Shown here piece after piece: positions 6,464 through 13,543 of a stretch of DNA of 19,844 nucleotides. The position numbers and the translations under genes are program-made. Below the pieces are notes generated by a model. That model was not told the origin of the DNA, did no database searches, and worked only from the letters and a program-made list of their open reading frames with translations. Every line of letters starts with the position of its first letter. Position 1 is the first letter of the stretch. This DNA is from Helicobacteraceae bacterium (lineage in GTDB: Bacteria; Campylobacterota; Campylobacteria; Campylobacterales; SZUA-545), in assembly GCA_031276985.1 (NCBI GenBank), contig JAISMA010000162.1, forward strand, positions 1-19,844. Reading direction: 5' to 3'.

Positions 6464-8575
6464 CTAGTATTTCAGCGCGACTTCCACGCCGATAACGCGC
6501 CCGCGATCGAAGTAATAACCTTGTCCGATTACGGCTCTGGTGGCGTACATTTTGTCGCCGATATTGCGCCCGTAAAGCGTAACGTCGCCGTCGTTTTCGC
6601 CAAACTTAAACGCTTTGTTGATATTGGCGTCCATTCGCGTAAAATCGCCGAGATCGAGATCGTATGCCGTACCCGGACTCGACGTGGATGCGTCCCAACC
6701 GCTTTGGCGCTTTAGCGAGGCGTTGAATCTCCAATCGTTGAGGCGATACGAAACAAAAGCGGTGTATAGATCGCGCGGTCTGCTCGCGCCAAGCCTGCTG
6801 TCGCCTTTGTTGTCTTTGTCTTGCAACATATGCGTCCAGCTAAGTTTGTAATTTAATCCGCCCTCGCCAAGCGAAACCGCGCCGTCGGTTATTAGCTCGA
6901 TTCCGCTTCGCTTCGTATCGCTTTCCGCGAAGTAATAGCACAGATCGCTTCCGCATGCGTAAGTTACGTTTGAGACGCTCTTTTCGTTTTTGGAATCGAC
7001 GGCGAAATAGGTAACTTGCGCGCCAAACTCTTTGATCGGCGAAACGCCAAACCCGATCTCGTAGCGAACCTGTTTTTCTCCGCTTAATTTAGGATCGCCG
7101 GGTTTTGATTTGACCTCCAGATCGCCGTTTAATCCCTGATCGGAATTAAAATATCTCGCGCTGGCTTGAGCGATTGCGCCAAAGCGATAATCCGCGCCAA
7201 GCGCGAAAACTTTTGACGCGGGCAGCTCTTTGTTTTTCATTTTGACGATTGCGCCGCTTTTGTCGTAGATGACGGTTTTAACGTCCTGTCTGTAACCAAT
7301 GTCAAACGAAAGCGCGTCGTCAAACAGCGCCTGTTCCGCGCCAATCGACCAGCCGACGACTTTTGTTCTGTAGTTTTCGTAATCCTTGCCTTTGGCTTCA
7401 ATCTCCTGATAACCCGCGTTTAATCCCGTGTCGCTTTCAAAACGCGCGTTGTGGCGAACGCTGTAACCGCTTTGCGTAATAAGCGAATGTTGAACGCCGC
7501 CCGCGGGATAAGGATTTGCGAACGTACGACCGCCGACCCATTCGGTTTGGTTATATCTAGTTGTAAACAGATCGATTAACGTAACCTGATCGGCGTTCCA
7601 TTTGACTTTCGCGTCCAGATTAAACAGTTGCAGTTTTAGCGGATCGATATACCATTTCATGTTTGAGAGCGTTCCGTTTAGCTCCTTGCCGCGCTGCATT
7701 TCAAAATAGCCTTCGTCGTTGTAGGCGAGCAGGTTTAGATCGAACTTTTCGCTTTCAACGCCGATCGTAGCCATTTCAGACCAGCCGCTTTGCCCGTCGA
7801 ACCATTTTTCCTCGCTTGGGCGGTTATAGCCGCTTAACGCCGCCGCCGCGTAGCCTTTCACGCCTTCGGCAATCTCGAACGTCGTTCCGCTATAAACGCT
7901 TTCGTTATGCGCCAGATCGCCGCCGCGCTTAAACGCTTCCACAGCCGCTCTTACCGTCGTGGACGTTTGATCGGGTCGTTTGGTGCGAATCAGCACGTAG
8001 CCGACCGCCACGCCGCCAACCGCGCCCACCTGCGGCTGTCCGCTCGCGCCGCCGCTCATAGAACTAGCGGCGATCAAAGGAGCGATATTTATGGCGCTCG
8101 CGCCGCGAATAACCTGCAACTCTTCGATGAACGAAACGGGGATTTTCTGCAAAATTTTGTTGAAATAAGGCGGCAAAATCGCGCCGTCCAAAACATAAAC
8201 CAAAGAACCGCCGCCCCGTACGTTGACAAAAAACGGATTGCGGCGACCTTGATAGGTTACGTCGACGCCCGTCGCTTTTTCAAGCAGATCGAAGAGGTCT
8301 TTTGGACGAAGGTCTTTAATGTCCTCCGCCGTGAAAACCTCCGCGCCGGCGATTTGGCTTGCGTTTAGCTTAAACGGATTTGCAAGGCTTTCTAGCTGCA
8401 AATCCTCGCGCCTTTGATCGACGATCTCGATCGCGCCTAGATTCTCCGCTTTGCCAGAAGCGTTCAAATCGCCCGCGCTTGCGTCGAGATCGTCCGCGAT
8501 CGCGGCGATCGAAGCTATCAAAGCGACGAAAACGGTTTTCATCGCGCCTGTTCTTGATTTGTCAAGTTGCAACAT
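6464..8575 (-). CDS. TonB-dependent outer-membrane receptor (stand-alone copy)
   Basis: This is a second receptor of the same subfamily as 3163-5256. From the ATG at 8573-8575 it has 703 residues: an n-region MLQLDKSRTGAMK, hydrophobic core TVFVALIASIAAIA, then the mature protein. The GAIEIVDQRRED segment is a possible TonB box. The plug motifs (DLFDLLEKATGVDV, VNVRGGGSLVYVLDG, RGASAINIAP) and the terminal strand VGVEVALKY match the paralog. I chose this start because GAGGAG lies 9 nt upstream. The frame stays open to 8689, but that extension lacks a ribosome site and would cover the promoter and operator. An ATG at 8540-8542 (MKTVFVAL) is a second possibility. The gene forms its own transcription unit ahead of the five-gene importer unit. 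The two receptors may recognise different forms of the same metal complex. Confidence 0.9.
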   Translation of the reverse strand: MLQLDKSRTGAMKTVFVALIASIAAIADDLDASAGDLNASGKAENLGAIEIVDQRREDLQLESLANPFKLNASQIAGAEVFTAEDIKDLRPKDLFDLLEKATGVDVTYQGRRNPFFVNVRGGGSLVYVLDGAILPPYFNKILQKIPVSFIEELQVIRGASAINIAPLIAASSMSGGASGQPQVGAVGGVAVGYVLIRTKRPDQTSTTVRAAVEAFKRGGDLAHNESVYSGTTFEIAEGVKGYAAAALSGYNRPSEEKWFDGQSGWSEMATIGVESEKFDLNLLAYNDEGYFEMQRGKELNGTLSNMKWYIDPLKLQLFNLDAKVKWNADQVTLIDLFTTRYNQTEWVGGRTFANPYPAGGVQHSLITQSGYSVRHNARFESDTGLNAGYQEIEAKGKDYENYRTKVVGWSIGAEQALFDDALSFDIGYRQDVKTVIYDKSGAIVKMKNKELPASKVFALGADYRFGAIAQASARYFNSDQGLNGDLEVKSKPGDPKLSGEKQVRYEIGFGVSPIKEFGAQVTYFAVDSKNEKSVSNVTYACGSDLCYYFAESDTKRSGIELITDGAVSLGEGGLNYKLSWTHMLQDKDNKGDSRLGASRPRDLYTAFVSYRLNDWRFNASLKRQSGWDASTSSPGTAYDLDLGDFTRMDANINKAFKFGENDGDVTLYGRNIGDKMYATRAVIGQGYYFDRGRVIGVEVALKY

Positions 8576-8584
8576 CGCTGCAAT

Positions 8585-8590
8585 CTCCTC
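8585..8590 (-). promoter_or_regulatory. Ribosome binding site deciding the receptor start
   Basis: GAGGAG on the minus strand lies 9 nt upstream of the ATG at 8573-8575. No comparable site precedes the more upstream or the more downstream in-frame ATG, so it decides the start of the receptor gene. Confidence 0.6.
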
Positions 8591-8603
8591 GTTGTTGTTT
8601 TGC

Positions 8604-8612
8604 AATATAACG
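8604..8612 (-). promoter_or_regulatory. Third copy of the operator 9-mer in the receptor leader
   Basis: AATATAACG on the plus strand (CGTTATATT in gene direction) lies between the receptor promoter and its ribosome site. A degenerate second arm, ACAACAACG, follows at a 5-nt spacing in gene direction (6 of 9 positions match), so this may be a weak second operator. It is an exact repeat of the arms at 8660-8683. Confidence 0.4.
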
Positions 8613-8659
8613 ATCGCGCCTGCATTACGAAAGAAAGCGACGCGACTAGACGGCGCGAC

Positions 8660-8683
8660 CGTTATATTCGCGGTAATATAACG
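8660..8683. promoter_or_regulatory. Perfect 9+6+9 palindromic operator, ModE-box-like
   Basis: CGTTATATT at 8660-8668 and AATATAACG at 8675-8683 are exact reverse complements separated by CGCGGT. The palindrome fills the spacer and -10 of the receptor promoter, the classic place for a repressor site. As I recall it, the E. coli modA operator has the same layout (CGTTATATT, six bases, then TACATAACG), so a ModE-type molybdate/tungstate regulator is the best guess. Classical Fur boxes (GATAAT repeats) and the Helicobacter NikR pattern fit less well. The regulator gene is not in the window. Confidence 0.65.
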
Positions 8684-8689
8684 TAACAA
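8661..8689 (-). promoter_or_regulatory. Sigma-70-type promoter of the stand-alone receptor gene
   Basis: In gene direction, TTGTTA (8684-8689) is separated by exactly 17 nt from TATAAC (8661-8666). Four of six -35 and five of six -10 bases match the consensus. The predicted start of transcription is near 8654, giving a leader of about 80 nt that contains another copy of the operator 9-mer. The palindromic operator covers the spacer and -10. Confidence 0.6.
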
Positions 8690-8834
8690 GCTGAAAATGG
8701 GCGCTTATTATTTAGCCATTAGCCGATCGCCGCGCTTAAACGCTCAATCGAAGCGCGATCGCGCCGCTTGAAACGCCGCCGTCGGCGAAACGACGAGGTC
8801 TGCCGATTTGATTGACTTTGCCAAAGCAAACGGG

Positions 8835-9209
8835 TTAAACGGTCAATTTCGCGGCGAAAACGCCGTCGATTCCAAGCTCGGCGATTCGCTCGATTTCGTT
8901 TGCGTTTGCTATCGCCAGAATTTTAATATCGTATAAATAATGATCGGCTAATTTCTGCAACTTAACGGCTAACTCCGTTTCGGCGATTGCGTACGCGGCT
9001 TTCGTGGCGGATAGCAGAATAAATTCGCGCGCGTTTTTAACTATGATTGCCAGCGCAATATCGGCGTTTGCGTAAAACGCCAGATCGCGCTCGTTAAACT
9101 CCGCGACAATTAACGATCCTGACGGCGTTTTTTTGATTTCATCAATCGATTTTACAAACGCCGTTTCTTTGTGCGCGTCGATAGCTTTATTAACGCCTAT
9201 TAAGATCAT
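8835..9209 (-). CDS. Conserved hypothetical protein downstream of rsmG
   Basis: I do not recognise the family of this 124-residue protein. It starts MILIGVNKAIDAHKE and has no signal peptide or membrane helix. It looks like an alternating alpha/beta domain, with strand-like stretches SLIVAEF, IALAIIV, FILLSA and IKILAIA and a final IAELGIDGVFAAKL. The last part resembles the closing turn of many barrel or Rossmann-like folds. The start at 9207-9209 is preferred because its ATG overlaps the preceding gene's stop by 4 nt (ATGA). The frame is open further upstream, but that part would run through the zinc-ribbon gene and is rich in Arg and Gly, typical of a non-coding frame. It is the last gene of the ribA-rsmG unit, so it is probably cotranscribed with housekeeping genes. 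Confidence 0.7.
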   Translation of the reverse strand: MILIGVNKAIDAHKETAFVKSIDEIKKTPSGSLIVAEFNERDLAFYANADIALAIIVKNAREFILLSATKAAYAIAETELAVKLQKLADHYLYDIKILAIANANEIERIAELGIDGVFAAKLTV

Positions 9210-9415
9210 TGTCCGCCCCCGTTTACCTCCGCGCATTTTTTGGAACAAAAAGTTTTGCCGCGTTTTGTTATCGCTTCGTCCGCCGCGACGTACGCGCCGC
9301 ATTTGTCGCATTTAATCATCTCCAGCGCGTCGTTTTTCGGCGCTTTTACCGATCTGCGAAAAAACAGAAAATATATCGCGCCCAAAAGCGCGGCGATAAG
9401 AATCAGTCTAGACAT
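9206..9415 (-). CDS. Small membrane-anchored zinc-ribbon protein (PP0621-like)
   Basis: This 69-residue protein has an N-terminal membrane helix (LILIAALLGAIYFLFF, about 4-19) followed by a basic linker and a four-cysteine zinc-ribbon: CDKC at about 36-39 and CSKKC at about 57-61, with GAYVAADEAI between them. This arrangement matches the small PP0621-type proteins of Proteobacteria, whose function is not known to me. The ribbon should face the cytoplasm if the positive-inside rule holds. The start overlaps the rsmG stop by 8 nt and the stop overlaps the next start by 4 nt, so all three are likely translated in series. Confidence 0.75.
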   Translation of the reverse strand: MSRLILIAALLGAIYFLFFRRSVKAPKNDALEMIKCDKCGAYVAADEAITKRGKTFCSKKCAEVNGGGQ

Positions 9416-9998
9416 TTGCGGTTTGCCTCCCGATTAACAGATAGGTCGCGTGCGGCGCGACGACGGTTTTAGCGCCGATCGCAATCGCCTCTTTCGCCGT
9501 TTTTTTGCCTTTGTAAAGCAGCAAAATCGATCGATAGCTCATAAACGGTTTGGCGAGTTCCCAGATTGTTTTCGCGTCGCTTACGGCGCGGGAGGCTATC
9601 AGATCGTAGGTTTTTATCGGCGCTTGCTCCACGCGCTTATCGACAATCTCCGCGTTGTCAATATGCAAAATCGACGCGGCAAATTGCAAAAACGAAGCGC
9701 GTTTATTAAGCGGCTCGACAAGCGTAAAATACGATCGCGGCTTTGCCATAGCCAAAACGAGACCAGGAAAACCCGCGCCGCTGCCTATATCCATGCAATT
9801 TGCGAAATTATCCAAAAAACTTAACGGATAAACGCTGTCGAATATATGCTTTTCAATATCGCGTTCCGTTTTCGCGCCGCTAAGATTGTGCGCCTTGTTC
9901 CAGTTAAGCAGAATGCGCGAAAATTGATCGCACTTTTGGTAGAACTCCTCTATCATAATAAGACGGTTTGCCAGCAAGCGATCTCTAAGCTCGTCCAT
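9408..9998 (-). CDS. rsmG: 16S rRNA (guanine-527-N7)-methyltransferase RsmG
   Basis: This SAM-dependent enzyme (formerly GidB) methylates G527 of 16S rRNA in the 530 loop. Of its 196 residues, the most telling are LLNWNKAHNLSG near the N-terminus, the SAM-binding motif MDIGSGAGFPGL (about 69-80), a motif II-like acidic position in FTLVEPLNKRASFL, and the characteristic DLIASRAVSD. Length fits the family (E. coli 207). The ATG at 9996-9998 shares one base with the ribA stop (TGATG). A GTG directly before it (9999-10001) would add one residue and overlap by 4 nt, and either is plausible. The ribA-rsmG pairing is also found in Campylobacter. Loss of this enzyme is known to give low-level streptomycin resistance. 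Confidence 0.93.
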   Translation of the reverse strand: MDELRDRLLANRLIMIEEFYQKCDQFSRILLNWNKAHNLSGAKTERDIEKHIFDSVYPLSFLDNFANCMDIGSGAGFPGLVLAMAKPRSYFTLVEPLNKRASFLQFAASILHIDNAEIVDKRVEQAPIKTYDLIASRAVSDAKTIWELAKPFMSYRSILLLYKGKKTAKEAIAIGAKTVVAPHATYLLIGRQTANV

Positions 9999-10567
9999 CA
10001 CAGCAGATGTCCGCTTTTTTCTTTCTTGACGCGCAGATAGTTTACGTTATGCGGATTTGCCTCGATAATAAGCGGTTCGCGCTTAACGATCTCTACGCCT
10101 TTTAGACTCTCGATTTTATTTGGATTATTGGTGAGCAGCCGTATGCGTTTTAGCCCTAGAAATTTAAGAATATATTCGGCGATCTCGTAACTACGCTCGT
10201 CGTCGGCGAAGCCAAGCTGATGATTTGCCTCGATCGTATCCAATCCTTTATCCTGCAGAGCGTAAGCGTTTATTTTGTTGAAAAGCCCGATATTTCTGCC
10301 CTCTTGACGCAAATATAAAATCGCGCCGCACCCTTCTTTCGCGATCAACTTCATCGCCATATCAAGCTGTTCGCCGCAGTCGCATTTGCGGCTAAAAAGC
10401 GCGTCGCCCGTCAAGCATTCGCTATGCACGCGCACAAGCGGCGCGGGGCAATCAAGCCGTTCGGTGCGAATAAGCAGATGATCCTTGCCGCTTTCTTTGA
10501 ATACCTGCGCTTTGAACGCGCCGTGTTTGGTCGGCAGGTTGGCGATTTCCGATATTTCTATGTTCAT
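9998..10567 (-). CDS. ribA: GTP cyclohydrolase II (riboflavin biosynthesis)
   Basis: The enzyme opens the imidazole ring of GTP, releasing formate and pyrophosphate, the first committed step to riboflavin, FMN and FAD. The 189-residue protein has the zinc site Cys51, Cys62 and Cys64 (SECLTGDALFSRKCDCG), the RQEGRNIGL motif at 88-96, DDERSYE around 122-128 with the catalytic Asp/Arg pair, and the nucleotide-binding segment LLTNNPNKI. It is a stand-alone RibA with no fused RibB domain, and length matches E. coli (196). It is the first gene of a four-gene overlapping unit. No Shine-Dalgarno precedes the ATG, and the promoter lies so close that the mRNA may be leaderless. The product feeds flavin pools that the luciferase-like enzyme elsewhere in the window would use. 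Confidence 0.95.
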   Translation of the reverse strand: MNIEISEIANLPTKHGAFKAQVFKESGKDHLLIRTERLDCPAPLVRVHSECLTGDALFSRKCDCGEQLDMAMKLIAKEGCGAILYLRQEGRNIGLFNKINAYALQDKGLDTIEANHQLGFADDERSYEIAEYILKFLGLKRIRLLTNNPNKIESLKGVEIVKREPLIIEANPHNVNYLRVKKEKSGHLL

Positions 10568-10574
10568 CGCGCGG

Positions 10575-10602
10575 ATTTTAGCGCTTCAGACTGAATTAAC
10601 AA
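10575..10602 (-). promoter_or_regulatory. Promoter of the ribA-rsmG unit
   Basis: In gene direction, TTGTTA (10597-10602), a 16-nt spacer and TAAAAT (10575-10580). Transcription would start near 10568, directly at or just before the ATG at 10565-10567. That would leave no room for a ribosome binding site, and none is seen. Confidence 0.5.
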
Positions 10603-10647
10603 CTTCGCGCTCTATTCGCGCAGCTTCTTTATTTTACGGATAAAGGT

Positions 10648-10668
10648 TAAAATACTTCAATAAGGAGG
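10648..10668 (+). promoter_or_regulatory. -10 element and strong ribosome site of the pirin gene
   Basis: TAAAAT (10648-10653) is a plausible -10 with no good -35 at 16-18 nt. AAGGAGG (10662-10668) is a near-perfect Shine-Dalgarno 4 nt before the ATG. The -10 is very close to the start codon, so the real promoter could lie further upstream. Confidence 0.4.
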
Positions 10669-10672
10669 CGAC

Positions 10673-11398
10673 ATGCTTAGGCGCATTGATCACAAGCTAA
10701 TGGGACGCGGCAAACACGATTGGCTCGACAGCCATTTTCACTTCTCGTTCGCCGAATACTGCAATCCCGAAAACGTCCAGTTTGGCGCGTTGCGCGTGTT
10801 GAACGACGATATGGTCAAAGCGGGAGAGGGTTTTGGATTGCATCCGCATAGAAATATGGAGATCATCTCCTACGTTATCAGCGGCGAATTAACGCACAAA
10901 GACACGATGGGCAACGCGCAAACGCTTAGGCGCGGCGAGGCGCAATACATGAGCGCGGGGACGGGCGTGGCGCACAGCGAGATGAACATGGGCGATTCGC
11001 CGCTTCGATTTTTGCAGATATGGATTATTCCCGATCAGACGGGTTATAAGCCAAATTACGGCGATTATAAATTCGAGTTTGAAGATCGCAGGGATCGCTG
11101 GCTGGCAATCGCATCTTGCGCGGACAACGCGAAAAGCGCCGCGCCGATTAGGATTCATCAAGACATTAACCTTTACGCTTCGATAATAACGCGAGGCGGC
11201 GCGATCGATTTTGCGATTGAGCGCGGCAGACAGGCGTATCTGGTTTTGATCGAGGGCGAAGCGCGAATAACGGGCGCTTTAAGCGGCGAGCGCGTAACGC
11301 TAGGCGAGCGCGACGCGGCGGAGATCGCGGACGAATCGATTGCGATCGAGGCGTTAAGCGAAGCGCACGCGCTAATAATCGAGATGAAAAAGCCGTGA
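10673..11398 (+). CDS. Pirin family protein (YhhW-like bicupin)
   Basis: This 241-residue cytoplasmic bicupin is the length of bacterial YhhW-type pirins, some of which show quercetin 2,3-dioxygenase activity in vitro. The predicted metal ligands His57, His59 (HPHRNMEI), His101 and Glu103 (GTGVAHSEMN) are all present at the positions seen in E. coli YhhW. The core motifs FGALRVLNDD and the DTMGNAQTLRRGEAQYMSAG loop are intact. The second cupin (about 150-241) lacks metal ligands, as usual. It stands between the divergent ribA unit and dnaG and may share a transcript with dnaG, 32 nt downstream. The physiological substrate is unknown; pirins are linked to redox sensing. Confidence 0.9.
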   Translation: MLRRIDHKLMGRGKHDWLDSHFHFSFAEYCNPENVQFGALRVLNDDMVKAGEGFGLHPHRNMEIISYVISGELTHKDTMGNAQTLRRGEAQYMSAGTGVAHSEMNMGDSPLRFLQIWIIPDQTGYKPNYGDYKFEFEDRRDRWLAIASCADNAKSAAPIRIHQDINLYASIITRGGAIDFAIERGRQAYLVLIEGEARITGALSGERVTLGERDAAEIADESIAIEALSEAHALIIEMKKP

Positions 11399-11430
11399 GC
11401 GCGCGGATCGCGAGCGCGTTTTAACGACCT

Positions 11431-13038
11431 ATGATCACAAAAGAGTCGCTGGAAATCTTAAAAAACCGCGTGGATATAGTCGATCTGATCGGATCGTATT
11501 TGGAGCTAAAACGATCGGGCGCGACTTACAAGGCGCGTTGCCCGTTTCACGAAGAGCGCACCGCGAGTTTTAACGTTAATCCAAAAGGCTTTTATTACTG
11601 CTTTGGCTGCCAAGCTAAAGGCGATATTATCTCCTTTGTTCAGGAGTTTGAGCGGCTAAGTTTCGAGGAGGCGGCGCAAAAGATCGCCGATCAGTACAAC
11701 GTAACGCTTGAATACGAAAGCGGCGCGCAAATCAAAAAGCGCGATTATCGTCCGCTGGAAGCGCTGAAGGCTTTCTTTGCGCGAGAGCTTGGCAAAAACG
11801 ACGAAGCGGCGGGATATTTGCGTTCGCGCGGACTTAGCGAGGCTTTGATCGAGCGCTTCGAGATTGGCTACGCGCCCGAAAGCCGCGCCCAACTTGATTT
11901 GTTGCGGAGCGAAAAGATACCTTTCGAGGCGGCAAAAGAGGCGGGCGCGCTTGTCGAGGACGAAAACGGCAGGCTTTTCGCGCGTTTTACCAAGCGCGTG
12001 ATTTTTCCCATTTACGCGCCAAACGGCAAAGTCGCGGGCTTTGGCGGCAGAACGCTGGGCGATCACGCGGCGAAATATATCAACTCGCCGCAAAGCGAGT
12101 TTTTCAACAAATCGCGCCTGCTTTACGGATTTCACATCGCCCGCGAGGCAATCCTCAAGCAAAAAAGCGCGATCGTGTGCGAAGGTTATATGGACGCGGT
12201 TATGCTTCATCAAGCGGGCTTCACGAACGCAATCGCGACGCTTGGCACGGCGCTAACCGCCGAACATCTGCCGCTGTTAAAACGGCTTGACGATCCGAAA
12301 ATCATTCTTTCGTACGATTGCGACGCGGCTGGAATCGAAGCGGCGTTCAAAGCCTCGAAACTGCTGGCGGCGCACAACTTCAAAGGCGGCGCGGCGATCA
12401 TCGAAGGCGGCAAAGATCCCGCCGAATTGATTGCGCGAGGCGGAGCGCAGGCGTTGGCGCGCGCTTACGAAAACGCGAAGCCGTTTGCCAAATTCGCGGC
12501 GGAAACAATCGTCGATCGCGCCCCGAACGCGGACGCGGCGTTTAGCGAAGCTCAAGATTTTATCGATACGCTGACGCGATTTGCGGCGGAAGAGGCGGCA
12601 AGATACGCGGCGGCGAAACTCGCTATCGATTTTAGGCGCTTTAAGATTCGCGCCAAAGACGCCGCGTCGCCCACGATGCTTAGCGGCAAGCGCGATCTTG
12701 GCGAGTTGTCGCTGATTAAAACGCTCTCTTTGGACGCGGAGTTGCACGCAAGCGTTATCGACTATCTGGATTCGGCGCTGTTTTCAAACCACCGCGATCT
12801 GTACGCCGCGCTGATAAACGGCGATATAAACGCGCTTCGCCCTTTGCAGAGCGAAGATCGGCTCAAAGCGCTAAACCGCGACGAAACGTTAGCCGCCATA
12901 AGACGACTGATGATGATTTTTTGCGAAAAAGAGGCGCGACTTTTGCGAGCCGATCGCCAAACCGAGCGAATGATAGAGGCGCAAAAGGCAATCGTCCGTT
13001 TGCGGCGCGGCGAGATAATCGCCTTCAGACGCTTCTAA
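11431..13038 (+). CDS. dnaG: DNA primase DnaG
   Basis: The enzyme synthesises RNA primers at the replication fork. The 535-residue protein has the three expected parts. An N-terminal CHC2 zinc finger carries Cys37, His40, Cys57 and Cys60 (CPFH and CFGC). The catalytic core has a TOPRIM fold: VCEGYMDAVML with the catalytic Glu near 251, LGTALT, and DCDAAG with two metal-binding Asp residues near 296-298. A C-terminal helicase-interaction region starts at about 430. It is shorter than E. coli DnaG (581); the reduction appears to be in the C-terminal domain. The start ATG has no recognisable Shine-Dalgarno but agrees with the family N-terminus (ESLEILKNRVDIVDLIGSYL). It follows the pirin gene by 32 nt. 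No hairpin terminator is visible downstream. Confidence 0.96.
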   Translation: MITKESLEILKNRVDIVDLIGSYLELKRSGATYKARCPFHEERTASFNVNPKGFYYCFGCQAKGDIISFVQEFERLSFEEAAQKIADQYNVTLEYESGAQIKKRDYRPLEALKAFFARELGKNDEAAGYLRSRGLSEALIERFEIGYAPESRAQLDLLRSEKIPFEAAKEAGALVEDENGRLFARFTKRVIFPIYAPNGKVAGFGGRTLGDHAAKYINSPQSEFFNKSRLLYGFHIAREAILKQKSAIVCEGYMDAVMLHQAGFTNAIATLGTALTAEHLPLLKRLDDPKIILSYDCDAAGIEAAFKASKLLAAHNFKGGAAIIEGGKDPAELIARGGAQALARAYENAKPFAKFAAETIVDRAPNADAAFSEAQDFIDTLTRFAAEEAARYAAAKLAIDFRRFKIRAKDAASPTMLSGKRDLGELSLIKTLSLDAELHASVIDYLDSALFSNHRDLYAALINGDINALRPLQSEDRLKALNRDETLAAIRRLMMIFCEKEARLLRADRQTERMIEAQKAIVRLRRGEIIAFRRF

Positions 13039-13067
13039 TCCCGCCGCCTCTCTCGCTTTCTAAATTT

Positions 13068-13096
13068 TTGCAAAGCGATTGCGATTAAATTATAGA
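13068..13096 (+). promoter_or_regulatory. Putative promoter upstream of the TusA-like gene
   Basis: TTGCAA (13068-13073), a 17-nt spacer and TATAGA (13091-13096). Four of six bases match the consensus in each hexamer. Transcription would start near 13103, next to the TTG codon at 13105, so a leaderless message would be needed if that codon is the start. Confidence 0.35.
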
Positions 13097-13104
13097 TTTA
13101 AGTT

Positions 13105-13518
13105 TTGGACGCTATCGTTGCCGCGTTAGTTTTGCTTCGGGTTGAAGCGCGCGCCAACACGGATAACCGTTTGCAAACATCGATCGCGCCAAACGCCGCT
13201 CTGGACTGCCGCGATCTGCCGCTTAGCAGATCGTTATATCCCAAACTTGAAAACGCGCTTTTACTATTAAATAAAGACGAAATTTTAGATCTGCGAACCG
13301 ATCGCGCCAATTTTGAAAGCTGGCGACGCTTCAAAGGGCACACGTCGCAGATCGACTCGCAATCGCCATTTTTGTCATTCCCGCATAGCGCTCGCATAAG
13401 CGCAAGGCGCAAAGTAAGGCGGGAATCCAAAAATCCTCCCGCGCGTTCGCATTTCGTTCATCGTCTGCCTTTCCCCGTCATTCCCGCGAAATGCTGGAAA
13501 AGTTGGATTTTGCTTTAA
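13105..13518 (+). CDS. TusA/SirA-like protein with repeat-encoded C-terminus, possibly broken
   Basis: The middle of this frame resembles a TusA-fold (SirA/YedF, sulfur-carrier) domain. ALDCRDLPLSRSLYPKL matches the family start LDCRGLxCPxPLL, LENALLLLNKDEILDLRTD matches the helix and the GExLxVxTD strand, and FESWRRFKGHT matches the closing helix and GH. The catalytic CPxP cysteine is missing (PLSR in its place). After about residue 90 the frame enters a dispersed inverted repeat (13374 on) and then a second, degenerate copy, so the last strand of the fold has been replaced by repeat-derived sequence. TTG at 13105 is the only possible start before the domain, after an in-frame TAA at 13099; there is no ribosome site. 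Codon choice looks native. I read this as a real but probably decaying gene downstream of dnaG; chance similarity cannot be excluded. Confidence 0.4.
   Translation: MDAIVAALVLLRVEARANTDNRLQTSIAPNAALDCRDLPLSRSLYPKLENALLLLNKDEILDLRTDRANFESWRRFKGHTSQIDSQSPFLSFPHSARISARRKVRRESKNPPARSHFVHRLPFPVIPAKCWKSWILL
13374..13428. repeat. Dispersed inverted repeat, copy 1
   Basis: The left arm GTCATTCCCGC (13374-13384) pairs with GCGGGAAT within 13419-13428. A 34-nt interior itself holds GCGC-rich self-complementary stretches. The flank CCAAAAAT matches other copies. It lies within the 3' part of the TusA-like frame. The arms resemble the ATTCCC...GGGAAT type of small repeats known from Neisseria (dRS3) and other bacteria. 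Confidence 0.75.
13477..13510. repeat. Dispersed inverted repeat, copy 2 (degenerate)
   Basis: GTCATTCCCGCG (13477-13488) is an exact left arm. The right arm has decayed to a TGGAAAAGTTGGATTTT-like stretch and no longer pairs well. Confidence 0.55.
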
Positions 13519-13543
13519 GAAGGCATTAGTTAGAATTGCGAGA

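Noticed and set aside
8660..8683. Fur or NikR box
   Set aside because: No run of GATAAT-type hexamers is present, and the spacing (6 nt between 9-nt arms) differs from the wide-spaced NikR pattern. ModE resembles it better. An unknown regulator remains possible.
8576..8689. N-terminal extension of the stand-alone receptor to an ATG at 8689
   Set aside because: The extension would translate the promoter, the operator and the Shine-Dalgarno and would bury the signal peptide 50 residues in. GAGGAG before 8575 gives a better start.
8835..9311. Longer 158-residue version of the gene at 8835-9209
   Set aside because: The extra N-terminal part reads through the zinc-ribbon gene on the same strand and is Arg/Gly-rich. 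The ATGA overlap at 9206-9209 is a natural start.
13098..13430. Minus-strand 110-residue open frame opposite the TusA-like gene
   Set aside because: It is Ser/Arg/Lys-rich with no domain pattern and starts within the inverted repeat. The opposite frame has native codon use and a TusA-like pattern.
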